Assembly: GCA_013314775.1 (NCBI GenBank)
Contig: JABUFB010000005.1
Location: forward strand, 248,001-312,000
DNA: 64,000 nt
Direction of reading: 5' to 3'
Source of the DNA: Armatimonadota bacterium
Lineage (GTDB): Bacteria > Armatimonadota > Zipacnadia > Zipacnadales > JABUFB01
The translations under genes were made by a program, and so were the position numbers. Below are positions 16,351 through 25,752 of the stretch, piece by piece. How positions within the stretch are numbered: the stretch's first letter is position 1; each line of letters starts with the position of its first letter. The notes beneath the pieces were generated by a model. The model was not told the DNA's origin. It did no database searches and worked only from the letters and a program-made list of their open reading frames with translations.

Positions 16351-18810
16351 ATGCGTCGCAGTCGGAGAAAGAAGGCAGTCTCACCCGTCCGATACTTCTT
16401 CCGCTATCTCAATGCGGGGGTCGTTGTTTGCTGCTTCGCCGGGACGGGGTTCGTCCTGGGCGCTATGCAGCAACTCAACCACATCATGCCCCAGTCTGAT
16501 GAGCTGTGGGACTACCGCCCCCGGCTTTCCACTGAGATTTACTCTACCGAGGTCCACCCCGACGGCACCGAGACCCACCAGTTGCTCGCCAAGGTGTTCG
16601 ACGAAGATCGCGAGCCAGTGGAACTGAAAGATGTACCGGAGGAGTTGGTCCAGGCTACCATTGCCATTGAGGACCGGCGCTTCTACTCCCACCGGGGAAT
16701 TAGCCCTCGGGACATGTTGCGCGCCGCCTGGGTCGACTTGCGCCACCAGGACGTCAAACAGGGCGCGAGCACCATCACTCAACAGCTTGTCCGCAACGTC
16801 TGGCTCAGCCAGGAACGCACCTGGGATCGCAAGGTCAAGGAAGCCGTTCTCGCCCTGGAGATGGAGCGCAAGTACTCCAAGGACGAGATCATGGAGATGT
16901 ACCTGAACCAGGTCTGCTACGGTCACGGCGCCTTCGGCGTCAAGACCGCCGCCAAGCTCTACTACCGGAAGGCCCCAAAGGACCTGAAGTTGCATGAGGC
17001 AGCCATGCTCGCGGGAATGCCTCAATGGCCCGTAGGCTACTCCCCCTACCGTTACCCGGAACGCTGTGAGCAGCGCCGAAACGCGGTGCTCAGGGCTATG
17101 GCAGAGGAGGGCTTCATCACCGAAGCCGAGCGCAGAAAGGCCGCTGAAGTGCCCATCAAGCAGGGCCTCAAGCCTCTGCAGGAACGTGGTGTTGTTTCCC
17201 TGCTCGCGCCTCACTTCACCAACTGGGTCTTGCGCGAACTCATTCGCGAATACGGCGATGAGACCGTCTACCAGGGTGGGATGCGGGTCTACACCACGCT
17301 TGACACCCGCCTTCAGAAGATCGCCGAGAAGGAACTCACCCAGCAGGTCGAGCGCCTCCGGCGCAGCGGGGCCATGAAGCCCGGTGTTCACGGCGGACAG
17401 GGAGCGCTGGCCTGCGTGGAGGTCAAGACCGGGCGCGTGCTTGCTATGGTCGGCGGTGTCGGGGATTACAAGCAGGTCCAGACCAACCGTGCTCACCCCG
17501 GCCCGCCGGGATATGGCCGCCAACCCGGATCAAGCTTCAAGCCCTACATCTGGGCGTGCGCCGTGGAGAACGGTTACGGGCCGGACTCAGTCTTCAGCGC
17601 TGAGCCCATCAATATCAACGGCTGGTCGCCGAAGAACTACTCCCCCCGCCAGGGGGGCACATACACCCTTCGCAATGCCCTGCGCGACTCGGTCAACCTG
17701 GTCTCCGTGCGTCTGGTGCTGAAGCTGTCGGTCTCCAAGGTCGTTCGCTTCGCTGCGCGCATGCTCAACATCCCCCGGGAGCGCCTGGCCCCATACCCGG
17801 CTATCGCTCTCGGAGTATCCAATCTTAGCCCTCTCGAACAGGCCCTGGGCTACTGCGCTTTCGCCAATAACGGCTTGCGTCCGACCTGCCGCTACGTGCG
17901 CCGCATCGAAGACCAGGAAGGCCGCGTGCTGGTGAATTATCAGCCCGAGCTGGAGCGCGTCATCCGCTCCACTACCGCTCAAAGCATGCTGTCCATGCTT
18001 CAGACGGTGGTCCAGTCAGGCACAGGCACTCGCGCTCGAGCCTGTGGACGCCCTGCGGGTGGCAAGACCGGTACCACAAACAGCGCCTGCGATGTGTGGT
18101 GGGTCGGTTTCACTCCGGAACTGTGCGCCGCTATCTGGCTTGGGAACGAGCGACCTTCCCGTCTGTACGGCGCCACTGGAGGCGGTTGGGCAGCACCAGT
18201 GTGGGCTTCCTTCATCAAGCAGGCCAGCGAGATTCTGGGCTGCAACGGCGACTTCCCTCAGGGCCCTGGCGCCACTGCGGTTGAGCGGGGAGAGCCCGCC
18301 AAGCGCGAGGGCACCCGCATTGAGGTCTGTGTGGAGACTGGGCTTCGTGCCGGGCCCTACTGCCCGGCGAAGCGCACTGTCTGGATCGGGCGAGACGAGG
18401 AAATGCCCGGCGTCTGCGATGTGCACACAAAGCCCGGGGGCAATCAGTCCCTTGAGACTGAAGTGGTGCGACCGGACACCATCGGGGCCGGCTTGGTTAC
18501 CCGGCGGATCTGCACCTCAACCGGGCAGCTGGCCGGTCCCGGTTGTCCGTCCACTCGCACCGCGACGTTCCCGGCGGGCGAACAGCCGACCAGCCGCTGC
18601 AGTCTTCACGGCGGGGGATCTGGTGGCGAACACGCACGGCCCCAGGGCAACGGCGAGAGCCCGGCTGCTGTCCAGCCGGATCGGCCTGAAGGTGGGGCAG
18701 GGGGAGGCGCAGCGCCGCCAGCTGCTGCGGCAGGGCCCACGACCTCTCCGGGGCCGCCGGCGGACAGGCCCCAGGGCCAGGCCGACGTGCCGGGGCCGCC
18801 CGGCGAGTAG
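16351..18810 (+). CDS. class A penicillin-binding protein (PBP1A type)
   Basis: Bifunctional murein polymerase: it links lipid II into glycan strands and cross-links the stem peptides. The 819-residue protein has one N-terminal membrane segment (about 20-38), a GT51 glycosyltransferase domain with catalytic Glu107 in EDRRFYSHRG and QGASTITQQ at 137-145, then a transpeptidase domain with nucleophile Ser394 in SSFK, an S-V-N motif and KTGTT starting at Lys572. After it come two copies of a short Cys-rich module (C-x-TG-x-AGPYCP...C-x-x-H and C-x-STGQLAGPGCP...C-x-x-H), then a disordered Pro/Gly/Ala tail of about 70 residues. The module is usually present once. It heads a cell-wall cluster with PBP2 and a FemX-like gene. 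Confidence 0.95.
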   Translation: MRRSRRKKAVSPVRYFFRYLNAGVVVCCFAGTGFVLGAMQQLNHIMPQSDELWDYRPRLSTEIYSTEVHPDGTETHQLLAKVFDEDREPVELKDVPEELVQATIAIEDRRFYSHRGISPRDMLRAAWVDLRHQDVKQGASTITQQLVRNVWLSQERTWDRKVKEAVLALEMERKYSKDEIMEMYLNQVCYGHGAFGVKTAAKLYYRKAPKDLKLHEAAMLAGMPQWPVGYSPYRYPERCEQRRNAVLRAMAEEGFITEAERRKAAEVPIKQGLKPLQERGVVSLLAPHFTNWVLRELIREYGDETVYQGGMRVYTTLDTRLQKIAEKELTQQVERLRRSGAMKPGVHGGQGALACVEVKTGRVLAMVGGVGDYKQVQTNRAHPGPPGYGRQPGSSFKPYIWACAVENGYGPDSVFSAEPININGWSPKNYSPRQGGTYTLRNALRDSVNLVSVRLVLKLSVSKVVRFAARMLNIPRERLAPYPAIALGVSNLSPLEQALGYCAFANNGLRPTCRYVRRIEDQEGRVLVNYQPELERVIRSTTAQSMLSMLQTVVQSGTGTRARACGRPAGGKTGTTNSACDVWWVGFTPELCAAIWLGNERPSRLYGATGGGWAAPVWASFIKQASEILGCNGDFPQGPGATAVERGEPAKREGTRIEVCVETGLRAGPYCPAKRTVWIGRDEEMPGVCDVHTKPGGNQSLETEVVRPDTIGAGLVTRRICTSTGQLAGPGCPSTRTATFPAGEQPTSRCSLHGGGSGGEHARPQGNGESPAAVQPDRPEGGAGGGAAPPAAAAGPTTSPGPPADRPQGQADVPGPPGE

Positions 18811-18912
18811 AGCGCCGGTTCTGCCTTTAAGCGCCAGTCATAGTCGTGCCGACACCGAAATCCCATCGCCTCGTGCCGACGGTACCACGCCGCGAGGCCG
18901 TCCCAATCATTC

Positions 18913-21048
18913 ATGCATCAGCAGACGTTGCGCATCCGAATTCTAGGCACTTTCATGGGGCTGCTCCTTGCGGTCCTGCTCGCGCGCCTCTGGTGGCTCC
19001 AGCTCACCAACTGGTACCAATACTCCTCCCGCGCCCTGGACAACCGCACCACAGTGGTCTACAAGCCTGCGCCGCGCGGCCTCATATATGACCGCCGGGG
19101 CGAATATATCCTTGCGGAGAACTGCGATGTCTGGAGCCTCCACGCCGTGCCGGGCGAGCTTCCCCGTGATGAGCAGGAGCTTGAACGCATCGTGCAGTTC
19201 CTGGCGGGCGTCCTCTCGACCGAAGACGCGCCCACATCGACCGCCGAAGTACGCCATGCTCTTGCCGATGCTCGGCTCGCGAAAGCTGTCGAGCCCGTGC
19301 CTCTTGGGACCCTCGGTCAGGACCTGACCTTTGATCAGGTCGCGTCCATCGAAGAGCATCGAATCGAGCTGCCTGGCATCGTCGTCGTGACTACGACCCG
19401 CCGTCATTACCCCTACGGACGTCTCGCCGCGCAGGCGGTCGGCTATGCCCGGCAGATCAGTCGCGAGCAATTGGACAGGCTGTCCGGGTACCAACAGCCG
19501 CCCGACCCGGACGACCCCACTGCATCGGAACTCGAAGCCACCGCAACCGACCCGGTCTACCGGCCGGATTCTATCATTGGCGCCGAAGGGGCCGAAGCGC
19601 TCCTCGAGCTGGACACCAACGGTGACCGCACGCTGCCCATTCTGCCCGGTCGCGCGGGCCGCACGATATATGAGGTTGACGCCAACGGTAACCCGCAGCG
19701 CCTGATCGCCACGCGGGAACCGGAGATTGGCGCTCAGGTCTATCTCACCATCGACGCTCGGGCCCAGGCAGTGGCCGAGAGGCAACTCCGCAAGGCCCTC
19801 CAGGGCCACCCGGAACGCATGGGTGCGGCGGTGGTGCTTGACACCCGCAACGGCGATGTGATCGTCCTGGCCAGCGAACCGTGTCTTGATCCCAATGACT
19901 GGGTCTTCGGGCTGACCGGGGACCAGTGGAAACAGGCGCTCGAGGACCCGGGCCTGCCGCTTCTGAACAAAGCCCTGGCAGGGACGTACCCCCCGGGGTC
20001 CATCTTCAAGGTTGTCTCCGTTTGTGCTGCTCTCGAGACAACAAACGTCAAGCCAACCAGCACCGCGGTGTGCACCGGCGCCATTCACGTTGGACGCAAG
20101 CGTCGCCCCTTCGTGTGCTGGATGGCGGATCGCGGCGGCCATGGTCCCGTGGACCTCGTCTCCGCCATCGCCAAGTCCTGCAATATCTGGTTCTACAATT
20201 GCGTCCTCAAGTTCGGCCTCGATCCCAATGATATAGCCCTGTATGCCCACCGCTTTGGCCTGGGCAGCCCTACCGGGCTCGGCCTGAAAGGAGAGCTCTC
20301 CGGCGACGTGCCGGAACCCAGGTACGGTGAACGCCCATGGACCCAGGGGAACTCTCTCAACTACGTGATCGGTCAGGAACTCACCGTCACGCCTGCCCAG
20401 ATGGCTCGCGTGTGCGCTGCAGTGGCCAATGGCGGTAAGCTCCCCAGGCCTCATCTGGTCCGTCGCATCCGCTGGCCGGCCCGCATGAACCTGCCGCCGA
20501 CCAAGCCCGCCGGGGTGCTGGAAAAGGTGAAGCTCGAGCACGAAAACACTCTGCAGATCGTCCGCCTGGGGATGCGCCGCGCGGTGACCATGGAACACGG
20601 GACCGCGAAGCTCCTCAACGATCTGTCCCAGCTCGGGGGCAAGATCAACAATCCCGGGCCCTCGGTGTTTGGAGAGCCACTAGGCCGTCCGCTTCTCGTC
20701 GGCGGCAAGACGGGAACTGCCCAGCACGACCGCCGGAAGGAAAACCATTCCTGGTGCATCGCTTTCGCGCCGTATGATGCCAGGCCCGATGAGCCCCAAT
20801 ACGCGGTCTGCGTCTTCGTCGCGCAGGCCGGCAGCGGCAGTGGCACTGCAGTACCCATCGCTCGCGAGGTGCTCCGGGCGCTCTTCGGTCTCTACGAGGC
20901 GGATGACCCGGATTTCGCCGTGCCCCGGCCCATGGACCCGGCTGAAGTGGCGGCTCAGCGCAAGCAGCGAGTTGCGCAGGCCAAAGCGTGGGCTGCACGA
21001 CGCGCCGCCGACGCCGCGGAGCAGCCACAGGCCGGGGACGACGACTGA
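18913..21048 (+). CDS. class B penicillin-binding protein 2 (MrdA-like transpeptidase)
   Basis: Monofunctional transpeptidase of the elongation type. The 711-residue protein has one N-terminal membrane helix (about 10-30), the PBP dimerisation region beginning RGLIYDRRGEYILAEN, and the transpeptidase domain with nucleophile Ser363 in SIFK, an S-C-N motif in AIAKSCNIWFYN and KTGTA from Lys599. The order and the PRGLIYDRRG segment fit PBP2/MrdA better than FtsI. No RodA partner is in the window. A clear ribosome site is missing, with only GAGG about 16 bases upstream of the ATG. The gene follows the PBP1A gene after 102 bases; both acting in wall growth fits one transcription unit. Confidence 0.93.
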   Translation: MHQQTLRIRILGTFMGLLLAVLLARLWWLQLTNWYQYSSRALDNRTTVVYKPAPRGLIYDRRGEYILAENCDVWSLHAVPGELPRDEQELERIVQFLAGVLSTEDAPTSTAEVRHALADARLAKAVEPVPLGTLGQDLTFDQVASIEEHRIELPGIVVVTTTRRHYPYGRLAAQAVGYARQISREQLDRLSGYQQPPDPDDPTASELEATATDPVYRPDSIIGAEGAEALLELDTNGDRTLPILPGRAGRTIYEVDANGNPQRLIATREPEIGAQVYLTIDARAQAVAERQLRKALQGHPERMGAAVVLDTRNGDVIVLASEPCLDPNDWVFGLTGDQWKQALEDPGLPLLNKALAGTYPPGSIFKVVSVCAALETTNVKPTSTAVCTGAIHVGRKRRPFVCWMADRGGHGPVDLVSAIAKSCNIWFYNCVLKFGLDPNDIALYAHRFGLGSPTGLGLKGELSGDVPEPRYGERPWTQGNSLNYVIGQELTVTPAQMARVCAAVANGGKLPRPHLVRRIRWPARMNLPPTKPAGVLEKVKLEHENTLQIVRLGMRRAVTMEHGTAKLLNDLSQLGGKINNPGPSVFGEPLGRPLLVGGKTGTAQHDRRKENHSWCIAFAPYDARPDEPQYAVCVFVAQAGSGSGTAVPIAREVLRALFGLYEADDPDFAVPRPMDPAEVAAQRKQRVAQAKAWAARRAADAAEQPQAGDDD

Positions 21049-21086
21049 AGAAATATCCCCACACGACGGGAGAGAGCTGCCCCCAG

Positions 21087-22157
21087 ATGCAGATCAACGA
21101 AAACGATCGCGCGGCCTGGAACCGGTTTGTGGCCGCTGCCCCCGCCGGTGACGTGCTCCAGTGCTGGGAGTGGGGGCAACTCAAAGCGCGCACCGGGTGG
21201 GAACCGCTTTACTTCAGCGTGCGTCGGACCGATGGTATCCGCGCCGTCGCCCTGGTGCTGAAGCGCACCATCCCGCGCACCAGGCGCTGCCTCTTCTACT
21301 GCCCGCGGGGTCCCATCGTGACGCCCGGTGACACCGACAGCTTCACCCAGCTGATCGCTGAAATACGCGCTGAGGCCCGACGCCATGGTGCAATCGCGCT
21401 GCGCATTGACCCCGCCATCGAGCCGTCCGATAGCTGGTATCTGTCCTGCCTGCGCGACCTGTCCTTTCGCGATCCCGGACCCATGAGAGAGGGCTTTGGC
21501 GGCGTCCAGCCCCGAGCGGTCATGAAGGTCGATCTTTCTGCCTCCCTCGACGAGGTGATGGCGCGCTTCCACAGCAAATGGCGCTACAACATTCGTTACG
21601 CTGCGAAACACGGCGTCACCGTGCAGGCGGACTGCCAGCGCGAAGACCTCGACCCGTTCTACGACTTGCTCACCGTGACCGCCGAACGCGACGGCTTCGG
21701 CATCCGGTCGCGCTCATACTTCCACGATATGTGGCAGTATCTTGTGGAGCCCGGTCTTGCCAGTCTCTTCATGAGCCGCGTGGAGGGTCAACCCGTCGCA
21801 GGAGCAATCGCCTTCGTTCTTGGTGAGCAAGCCTGGTACGTGTACGGGGCCTCGTCCAACGAGCACCGCAACCTCATGCCGAATCATCTCATGCAGTGGG
21901 AGATGATGCGTTGGGCGAAGGAGCGTGGCTGTCGGGTCTATGACATGCGGGGTGTGTCCCCTGAGGTTGACGGCGAACCCGTCGTGGAGCGTCTTGCTGG
22001 CCTGAATCGGTTCAAGAGAGGTTTCGCCGCCGAGTACGTCGAATACATCGGCGACTGGAACTTGGTGCTCTCACCGCTGTGGCATGCACTTTTCGAGCGC
22101 GCCGTTCCCTTCGCCAAGCGCATCCTGAAGCGGTCTCAGAAGCAGTCGGCGGACTGA
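21087..22157 (+). CDS. FemABX-family aminoacyltransferase / peptidoglycan bridge protein
   Basis: The FemABX family transfers amino acids from tRNA to lipid II to build interpeptide bridges, using a double GNAT fold. This 356-residue protein shows the family order: WEWGQLKARTGWEP near the start, YCPRGPIV, then MKVDLSASLDEVMARFHSKWRYNIRYA, which is the characteristic 'KxRYNIRxA' segment, and VYGASSNEHRNLMPNHLMQWEMMRWAKE. The ATG at 21087 is chosen because a family-like N-terminus starts there and GGGAGAGAG lies upstream; the earlier in-frame start overlaps the PBP2 gene. Its position after two penicillin-binding proteins supports a cell-wall role. The amino acid transferred cannot be inferred. 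A more general GNAT role is possible. Confidence 0.88.
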   Translation: MQINENDRAAWNRFVAAAPAGDVLQCWEWGQLKARTGWEPLYFSVRRTDGIRAVALVLKRTIPRTRRCLFYCPRGPIVTPGDTDSFTQLIAEIRAEARRHGAIALRIDPAIEPSDSWYLSCLRDLSFRDPGPMREGFGGVQPRAVMKVDLSASLDEVMARFHSKWRYNIRYAAKHGVTVQADCQREDLDPFYDLLTVTAERDGFGIRSRSYFHDMWQYLVEPGLASLFMSRVEGQPVAGAIAFVLGEQAWYVYGASSNEHRNLMPNHLMQWEMMRWAKERGCRVYDMRGVSPEVDGEPVVERLAGLNRFKRGFAAEYVEYIGDWNLVLSPLWHALFERAVPFAKRILKRSQKQSAD

Positions 22158-22190
22158 CGCGGAGTCGCGAGCGGAGCCCGGAGGCCAGCC

Positions 22191-22538
22191 ATGGAGGAAA
22201 ACAGGACGCTCGGAGAGCTCCTGCGGGAGTTCGTGGCGGTGCTGGGGGAATACCTCAAGCAGAATGCCGCCGACGCCGTGGACCGCGCGCTCTCCGAACC
22301 GCTGAAGAAGGCGGCGCGCCGAGTGGTGTTTCTCGGGCTCGCACTGGGGTTTGCCTTCGCGGCAGCCCTGATGCTGGCCCTTGCGCTCTTCCACCTGATG
22401 GTGGAGCTCTTCGGCGTTCCGAGCGCGGCCTATGCCGTCTCCTTCGTTCTTTGTGTGCTGGTCGGGGTGCTTTGTGCCCGCGCTGTTGGTAGCGAGAAGA
22501 GGAAGCGTGATGGAAAGCGATCAGCGGGTGACAGTTGA
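22191..22538 (+). CDS. YqjE/holin-X-like two-helix membrane protein
   Basis: The 115-residue protein has an amphipathic N-terminal helix (about 1-40), two membrane helices (about 46-68 and 75-97) and a basic tail KRKRDGKR. This layout matches the Phage_holin_3_6/YqjE family, whose members are mostly chromosomal rather than phage proteins. In enterobacteria yqjE lies next to yqjD (DUF883), and here the next gene is DUF883-like, so the pairing is conserved. The function is unknown; association with the inner membrane and ribosomes has been proposed for YqjD. There is no sign of other phage genes. The ATG at 22191 is 34 bases after the FemX-like gene. Confidence 0.65.
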   Translation: MEENRTLGELLREFVAVLGEYLKQNAADAVDRALSEPLKKAARRVVFLGLALGFAFAAALMLALALFHLMVELFGVPSAAYAVSFVLCVLVGVLCARAVGSEKRKRDGKRSAGDS

Positions 22539-22875
22539 GGACCTGAGCAGCCGCTGGGCAGCGATCAAGCAGAAGCTGACTGATGAGATCAGGCCTGATG
22601 TCCTGCGCAAGGCCCTCTGCAGGCCGTGGTTCGCGGCCGCCCTGGGCATTGCGGTCGGGACCGGTGTCGGATACCTTCTCGCGCGTCGCTCCGTGCCCTC
22701 TCCGCAAGGGGCGCCGGAGCGCCTGCCGGCAAAACCCGATCGTCCGGAGCAATTCCCGAACAGTCCGAGGCTGGTGGACCGTGTCGCCGTATCAGTCCTC
22801 GAACTGAGCACCCGGGCTCTGCTGGCCCGCATGCCCCCTGATCCGGGTGCGAAGCTGACCAAAAAGTGTCACTGA
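22510..22875 (+). CDS. DUF883/YqjD-like membrane-anchored protein
   Basis: The 121-residue protein starts at the ATG at 22510, inside the end of the previous gene (29-base overlap), with AGAGGAA upstream. Residues about 10-35 form a charged amphipathic helix, and RPWFAAALGIAVGTGVGYLLARR (about 37-59) is a membrane segment with the PW...G...G..LARR pattern of DUF883/YqjD. Unlike typical members, where this helix is C-terminal, it carries a further 60 residues with a proline-rich stretch and a second helix ending KLTKKCH. The assignment is by pattern. Overlap and pairing with the YqjE-like gene support it. Confidence 0.55.
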   Translation: MESDQRVTVEDLSSRWAAIKQKLTDEIRPDVLRKALCRPWFAAALGIAVGTGVGYLLARRSVPSPQGAPERLPAKPDRPEQFPNSPRLVDRVAVSVLELSTRALLARMPPDPGAKLTKKCH

Positions 22876-22894
22876 AACACGCGAACCAACACAG

Positions 22895-22929
22895 CCCGCC
22901 TGAGTCCGCTGGACCGGCGGGTCTTGCTT
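22895..22929 (+). terminator. terminator-like hairpin after the wall and membrane gene cluster
   Basis: CCCGCC (22895-22900) pairs with GGCGGG (22916-22921); GTCC and GGAC pair inside it. TCTTGCTT follows. It lies 20 bases after the DUF883-like stop and before the tldD start. Confidence 0.5.
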
Positions 22930-22948
22930 CACCATTGGAGAGTCGCCC

Positions 22949-24343
22949 ATGCGAGAGATCATCGAGGATGTCCTGAAGCTCGCCAAATCACTGGGAGCGG
23001 AGTTCGCGGACCTTCGCGTCACCGAAGGCACCGGCACCAGCATTTCGGTTCAGGACGGCATCGCCGACCGTGTGAACACCGGCCATGCCTCCGGCGCCGG
23101 GGTGCGCGTACTCGTCGATGGCGCCTGGGGTTTTGCGCCCACTAACAACGCCACTGCGGAAGAGATGAAGCGCTGTGTCCGGGATGCAGTCAGCATGGCG
23201 AAAGCCGCAAGCGCCGACGTCTCCGACCCGGGCATGGTCTGCGACATCGAGCCCATCGAAGACCACGTCGAAGCCGAGTTCGAGGTGGATCCGCGTGATA
23301 TCCCGCTAAGCCAACGAGTGCAGACCGTTTATGAACTGGAGCGCGCTGCCCGTGAGACTGACCGCCGCATTGTGAACACGATAGCCAGCTACCGCGACTC
23401 TGCCGGGACCAGCATCATCGCCAACACGGCGGGAACATACATTACCGGCACCGCCGTGCGCTGTGGGCTGAACATTCACGTCACTGCTTTGGACGGGGAT
23501 GTGCGCCAGTCCGCCTCGAAGCACCAGTCCAACTCCCTGGGCTATGAGATGATCCAGGCCATCGATCCGCAGACCTTCGCCGTCGCCACCGCCCAGAAGG
23601 CCTTGGCGCTCCTGTCGGCCAAACGCGCACCCGCAGGCAAGTTCGATGTCATCATCGACCCGCTCATCTGCGGCCTGCTTGTCCACGAGGCCTTTGGGCA
23701 CAACTGCGAGGCCGACGCAGTCTGGTCCGGCAACTCAATCCTGCGCGGCAAGGAAGGACAGCAGGTCGCGGCGCGAGGCGTGAGCATCTACGACGACCCT
23801 ACGCTACCGAAGCTCAATGGCTCCTTCTCGTATGATCACGAGGGCACTCCTGCGAAGCGCCACGTGCTCGTCGAGGACGGCATCCTGCAGGGCTACATGC
23901 ACAGCCTGGAGACCGCAGCACGCTTCGGTGTCCGGCCTGAGGGCAGTTGTCGTTGCCAGGGCCACAACTACGGCCCTATTGTGCGCATGAGCAACACCCT
24001 CATCGCCGCGGGTGACTGTTCCTTCGAGGACATGCTCGCCGACACCAAGTCGGGTCTTTACCTCGCGGGGGGCCACTGGGGATACGTCTTCACAGCGCGC
24101 GGCCAGTTCACCTGCAACGTCGAGAACGCCTGGGCCATCGAGAACGGCAAGCTCGGCCAGCATTACCGCAATGTCTGTATTTCCGGGCTAACCCTCGAAA
24201 CCCTTTCCAAGGTCACCGCCGTGGGCGATGATGTGCGATTCGAGCTGGGAGGCACTTGCGGGAAGAACGGACAGGGCGTGCCTGTGGATTCAGGCGGACC
24301 GCATCTGAGAATAAGCGACGTCGTCGTGGGCGGTCAGGAGTAG
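22949..24343 (+). CDS. tldD: metalloprotease TldD
   Basis: TldD and TldE/PmbA form a cytosolic heterodimeric zinc protease that degrades unfolded peptides and matures some ribosomal peptides such as microcin B17. The 464-residue protein carries the metal motif HEAFGH (His246, Glu247, His251) followed by CEAD, and the C-terminal glycine-rich core with GGTCGKNGQGVPVDSGGP, which ends the TldD fold. Family members more often have HEAVGH; the Val to Phe change does not touch a ligand. The ATG at 22949 has GGAG upstream. It is followed after 42 bases by its partner gene. Between them a short GCCGGG/CCCGGC hairpin (24349-24368) may set relative expression. Confidence 0.95.
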   Translation: MREIIEDVLKLAKSLGAEFADLRVTEGTGTSISVQDGIADRVNTGHASGAGVRVLVDGAWGFAPTNNATAEEMKRCVRDAVSMAKAASADVSDPGMVCDIEPIEDHVEAEFEVDPRDIPLSQRVQTVYELERAARETDRRIVNTIASYRDSAGTSIIANTAGTYITGTAVRCGLNIHVTALDGDVRQSASKHQSNSLGYEMIQAIDPQTFAVATAQKALALLSAKRAPAGKFDVIIDPLICGLLVHEAFGHNCEADAVWSGNSILRGKEGQQVAARGVSIYDDPTLPKLNGSFSYDHEGTPAKRHVLVEDGILQGYMHSLETAARFGVRPEGSCRCQGHNYGPIVRMSNTLIAAGDCSFEDMLADTKSGLYLAGGHWGYVFTARGQFTCNVENAWAIENGKLGQHYRNVCISGLTLETLSKVTAVGDDVRFELGGTCGKNGQGVPVDSGGPHLRISDVVVGGQE

Positions 24344-24385
24344 CAACGGCCGGGCAATTGCTCCCGGCGAACCAGGAGGAGTCAC

Positions 24386-25723
24386 ATGCCGGACTTACTT
24401 GATATCGCCCAACTGGCTGTCCAGGCCGCCATGCAAAACGGCGCGGAGTTCGCCGATGCATCTGTGGGTTCGGGCATCAGCGTGGGTGTGGACCTCGAGA
24501 ACTCCAGTCTCAAGGAGTGCGAGGTCGTGCGTGACTACGGAATCGGCGTCCGCGCCTTCTATCGTGGCGGAATGGGCACAGCAACCACCACCAGCCTCAG
24601 CGAGGAAGCGGCTCGAACCGTGGGCCGACAGGCGGCTGAGATGGCGAAAGCCACCCACGGCGACCCCGATTTCGTCTGCCTGCCCGACCCTCAGCCCTGG
24701 GAGGAAGTCCCCGGCCGATGGGACGATGCTGTTGCAGGCTTGCCGGTTGACGTTGTGGTCCAATGGTGCCGCGCGGGAATCGAAGAGGCTCGCGAGGTCG
24801 CGCCCGAAGTGGCCCTTGAAGGCGGTGCGGGCCTGGACTACGGCGAGAAGGCTATCGCCAGTTCCACCGGAGTCGCCTACAGCACCCGGGGCACCAGCGT
24901 CGATATCAACTTCTTCGCCGTGGTCCAGCGCGGGGACGATGTCGGTGCGTACTTCGAGTTCGACGCCGCGCGGCGGCTGGAAGACTTCAAGCCCGAGGGT
25001 GTCGCGCGCATCGCTACTGAGACCGCGCTGCGTTTCCTGGGATCCAGGCAGATCGCCAAGGCGCGCATGCCCCTTGTCCTCGGGCCAATGGCCGTCTCCG
25101 GGCTCATCGGAGCGGTCATCGGGGCCAGTAATGCCGAAAGCGTACAGCGCCGGCGCTCCTTCATGGTCAACCGCGCCGGGACGCGGATCGCCGCGCCCTG
25201 CCTCACTGTCCGCGAGGAGCCCTTTATTCCCGGCGGCCTGAGCTCTACAGGGATCGACGGCGAGGGCGTGCCGAAGAGAGCACGTGCCCTCATCGACAAC
25301 GGCGTCCTCACCACCTACCTGCATAACTCTTACACGTCCAACAAGGCAGGCGTCGAAAACACCGCTCATGCGCGGCGCAGCGGCTCCTCAGCGGGAGTGG
25401 GCATCGGCCCGTCGAACCTGCACATCATGCCCGGCAGCCGCACCGAAAAGGAGCTCATCGCCGACATCGAGGACGGTCTTTACATCGACTACGGCGGCCT
25501 GCAGCCCGACAGCACTACCGGCGATATCTCCGCCACGGTGGACTTCGGCTTCAAGATTGAGAACGGGGAGATCGCCTACCCGGTGTCCACCACTATGGTG
25601 GGCACTGACGTTTTCGAGATGCTGGGCAACATTGACGCCGTCTCCAGCGACTACCGCGAAGAGCCGGGCAGCATCACTCCGAGCCTGCGCATCCGCGACA
25701 TCATGATCATCGGCGGGGCCTGA
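24386..25723 (+). CDS. pmbA: TldE/PmbA, partner subunit of the TldD protease
   Basis: PmbA (TldE) has the same fold as TldD but no metal ligands; it forms the other half of the protease chamber. The 445-residue protein shows the family pattern: GSGISVGVDLENSSLKECEVVRDYGIGVRAFYRGG near the N-terminus and the C-terminal core with GIGPSNLHIMPG and STTMVGTDVFEMLGNIDAVSSD. No HExxxH is present, as expected. The start ATG at 24386 follows AGGAGGAG. It is directly downstream of tldD. No ribosomal peptide precursor gene is visible beside the pair, so a general proteolysis role is likelier than peptide maturation here. Confidence 0.93.
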   Translation: MPDLLDIAQLAVQAAMQNGAEFADASVGSGISVGVDLENSSLKECEVVRDYGIGVRAFYRGGMGTATTTSLSEEAARTVGRQAAEMAKATHGDPDFVCLPDPQPWEEVPGRWDDAVAGLPVDVVVQWCRAGIEEAREVAPEVALEGGAGLDYGEKAIASSTGVAYSTRGTSVDINFFAVVQRGDDVGAYFEFDAARRLEDFKPEGVARIATETALRFLGSRQIAKARMPLVLGPMAVSGLIGAVIGASNAESVQRRRSFMVNRAGTRIAAPCLTVREEPFIPGGLSSTGIDGEGVPKRARALIDNGVLTTYLHNSYTSNKAGVENTAHARRSGSSAGVGIGPSNLHIMPGSRTEKELIADIEDGLYIDYGGLQPDSTTGDISATVDFGFKIENGEIAYPVSTTMVGTDVFEMLGNIDAVSSDYREEPGSITPSLRIRDIMIIGGA

Positions 25724-25752
25724 CGCCCACGCCTGCGCCCCGGAGGCCGAAG

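Noticed and set aside
18943-20598. 551-codon minus-strand frame opposite the PBP2 gene
   Set aside because: It mirrors the coding strand of a clear penicillin-binding protein; the composition (Arg, Gly, His-rich) is typical of antisense translation.
22191-22538. Phage holin as evidence of a prophage
   Set aside because: The family name is misleading; there are no capsid, tail, integrase or lysis genes nearby and the context is cell wall.
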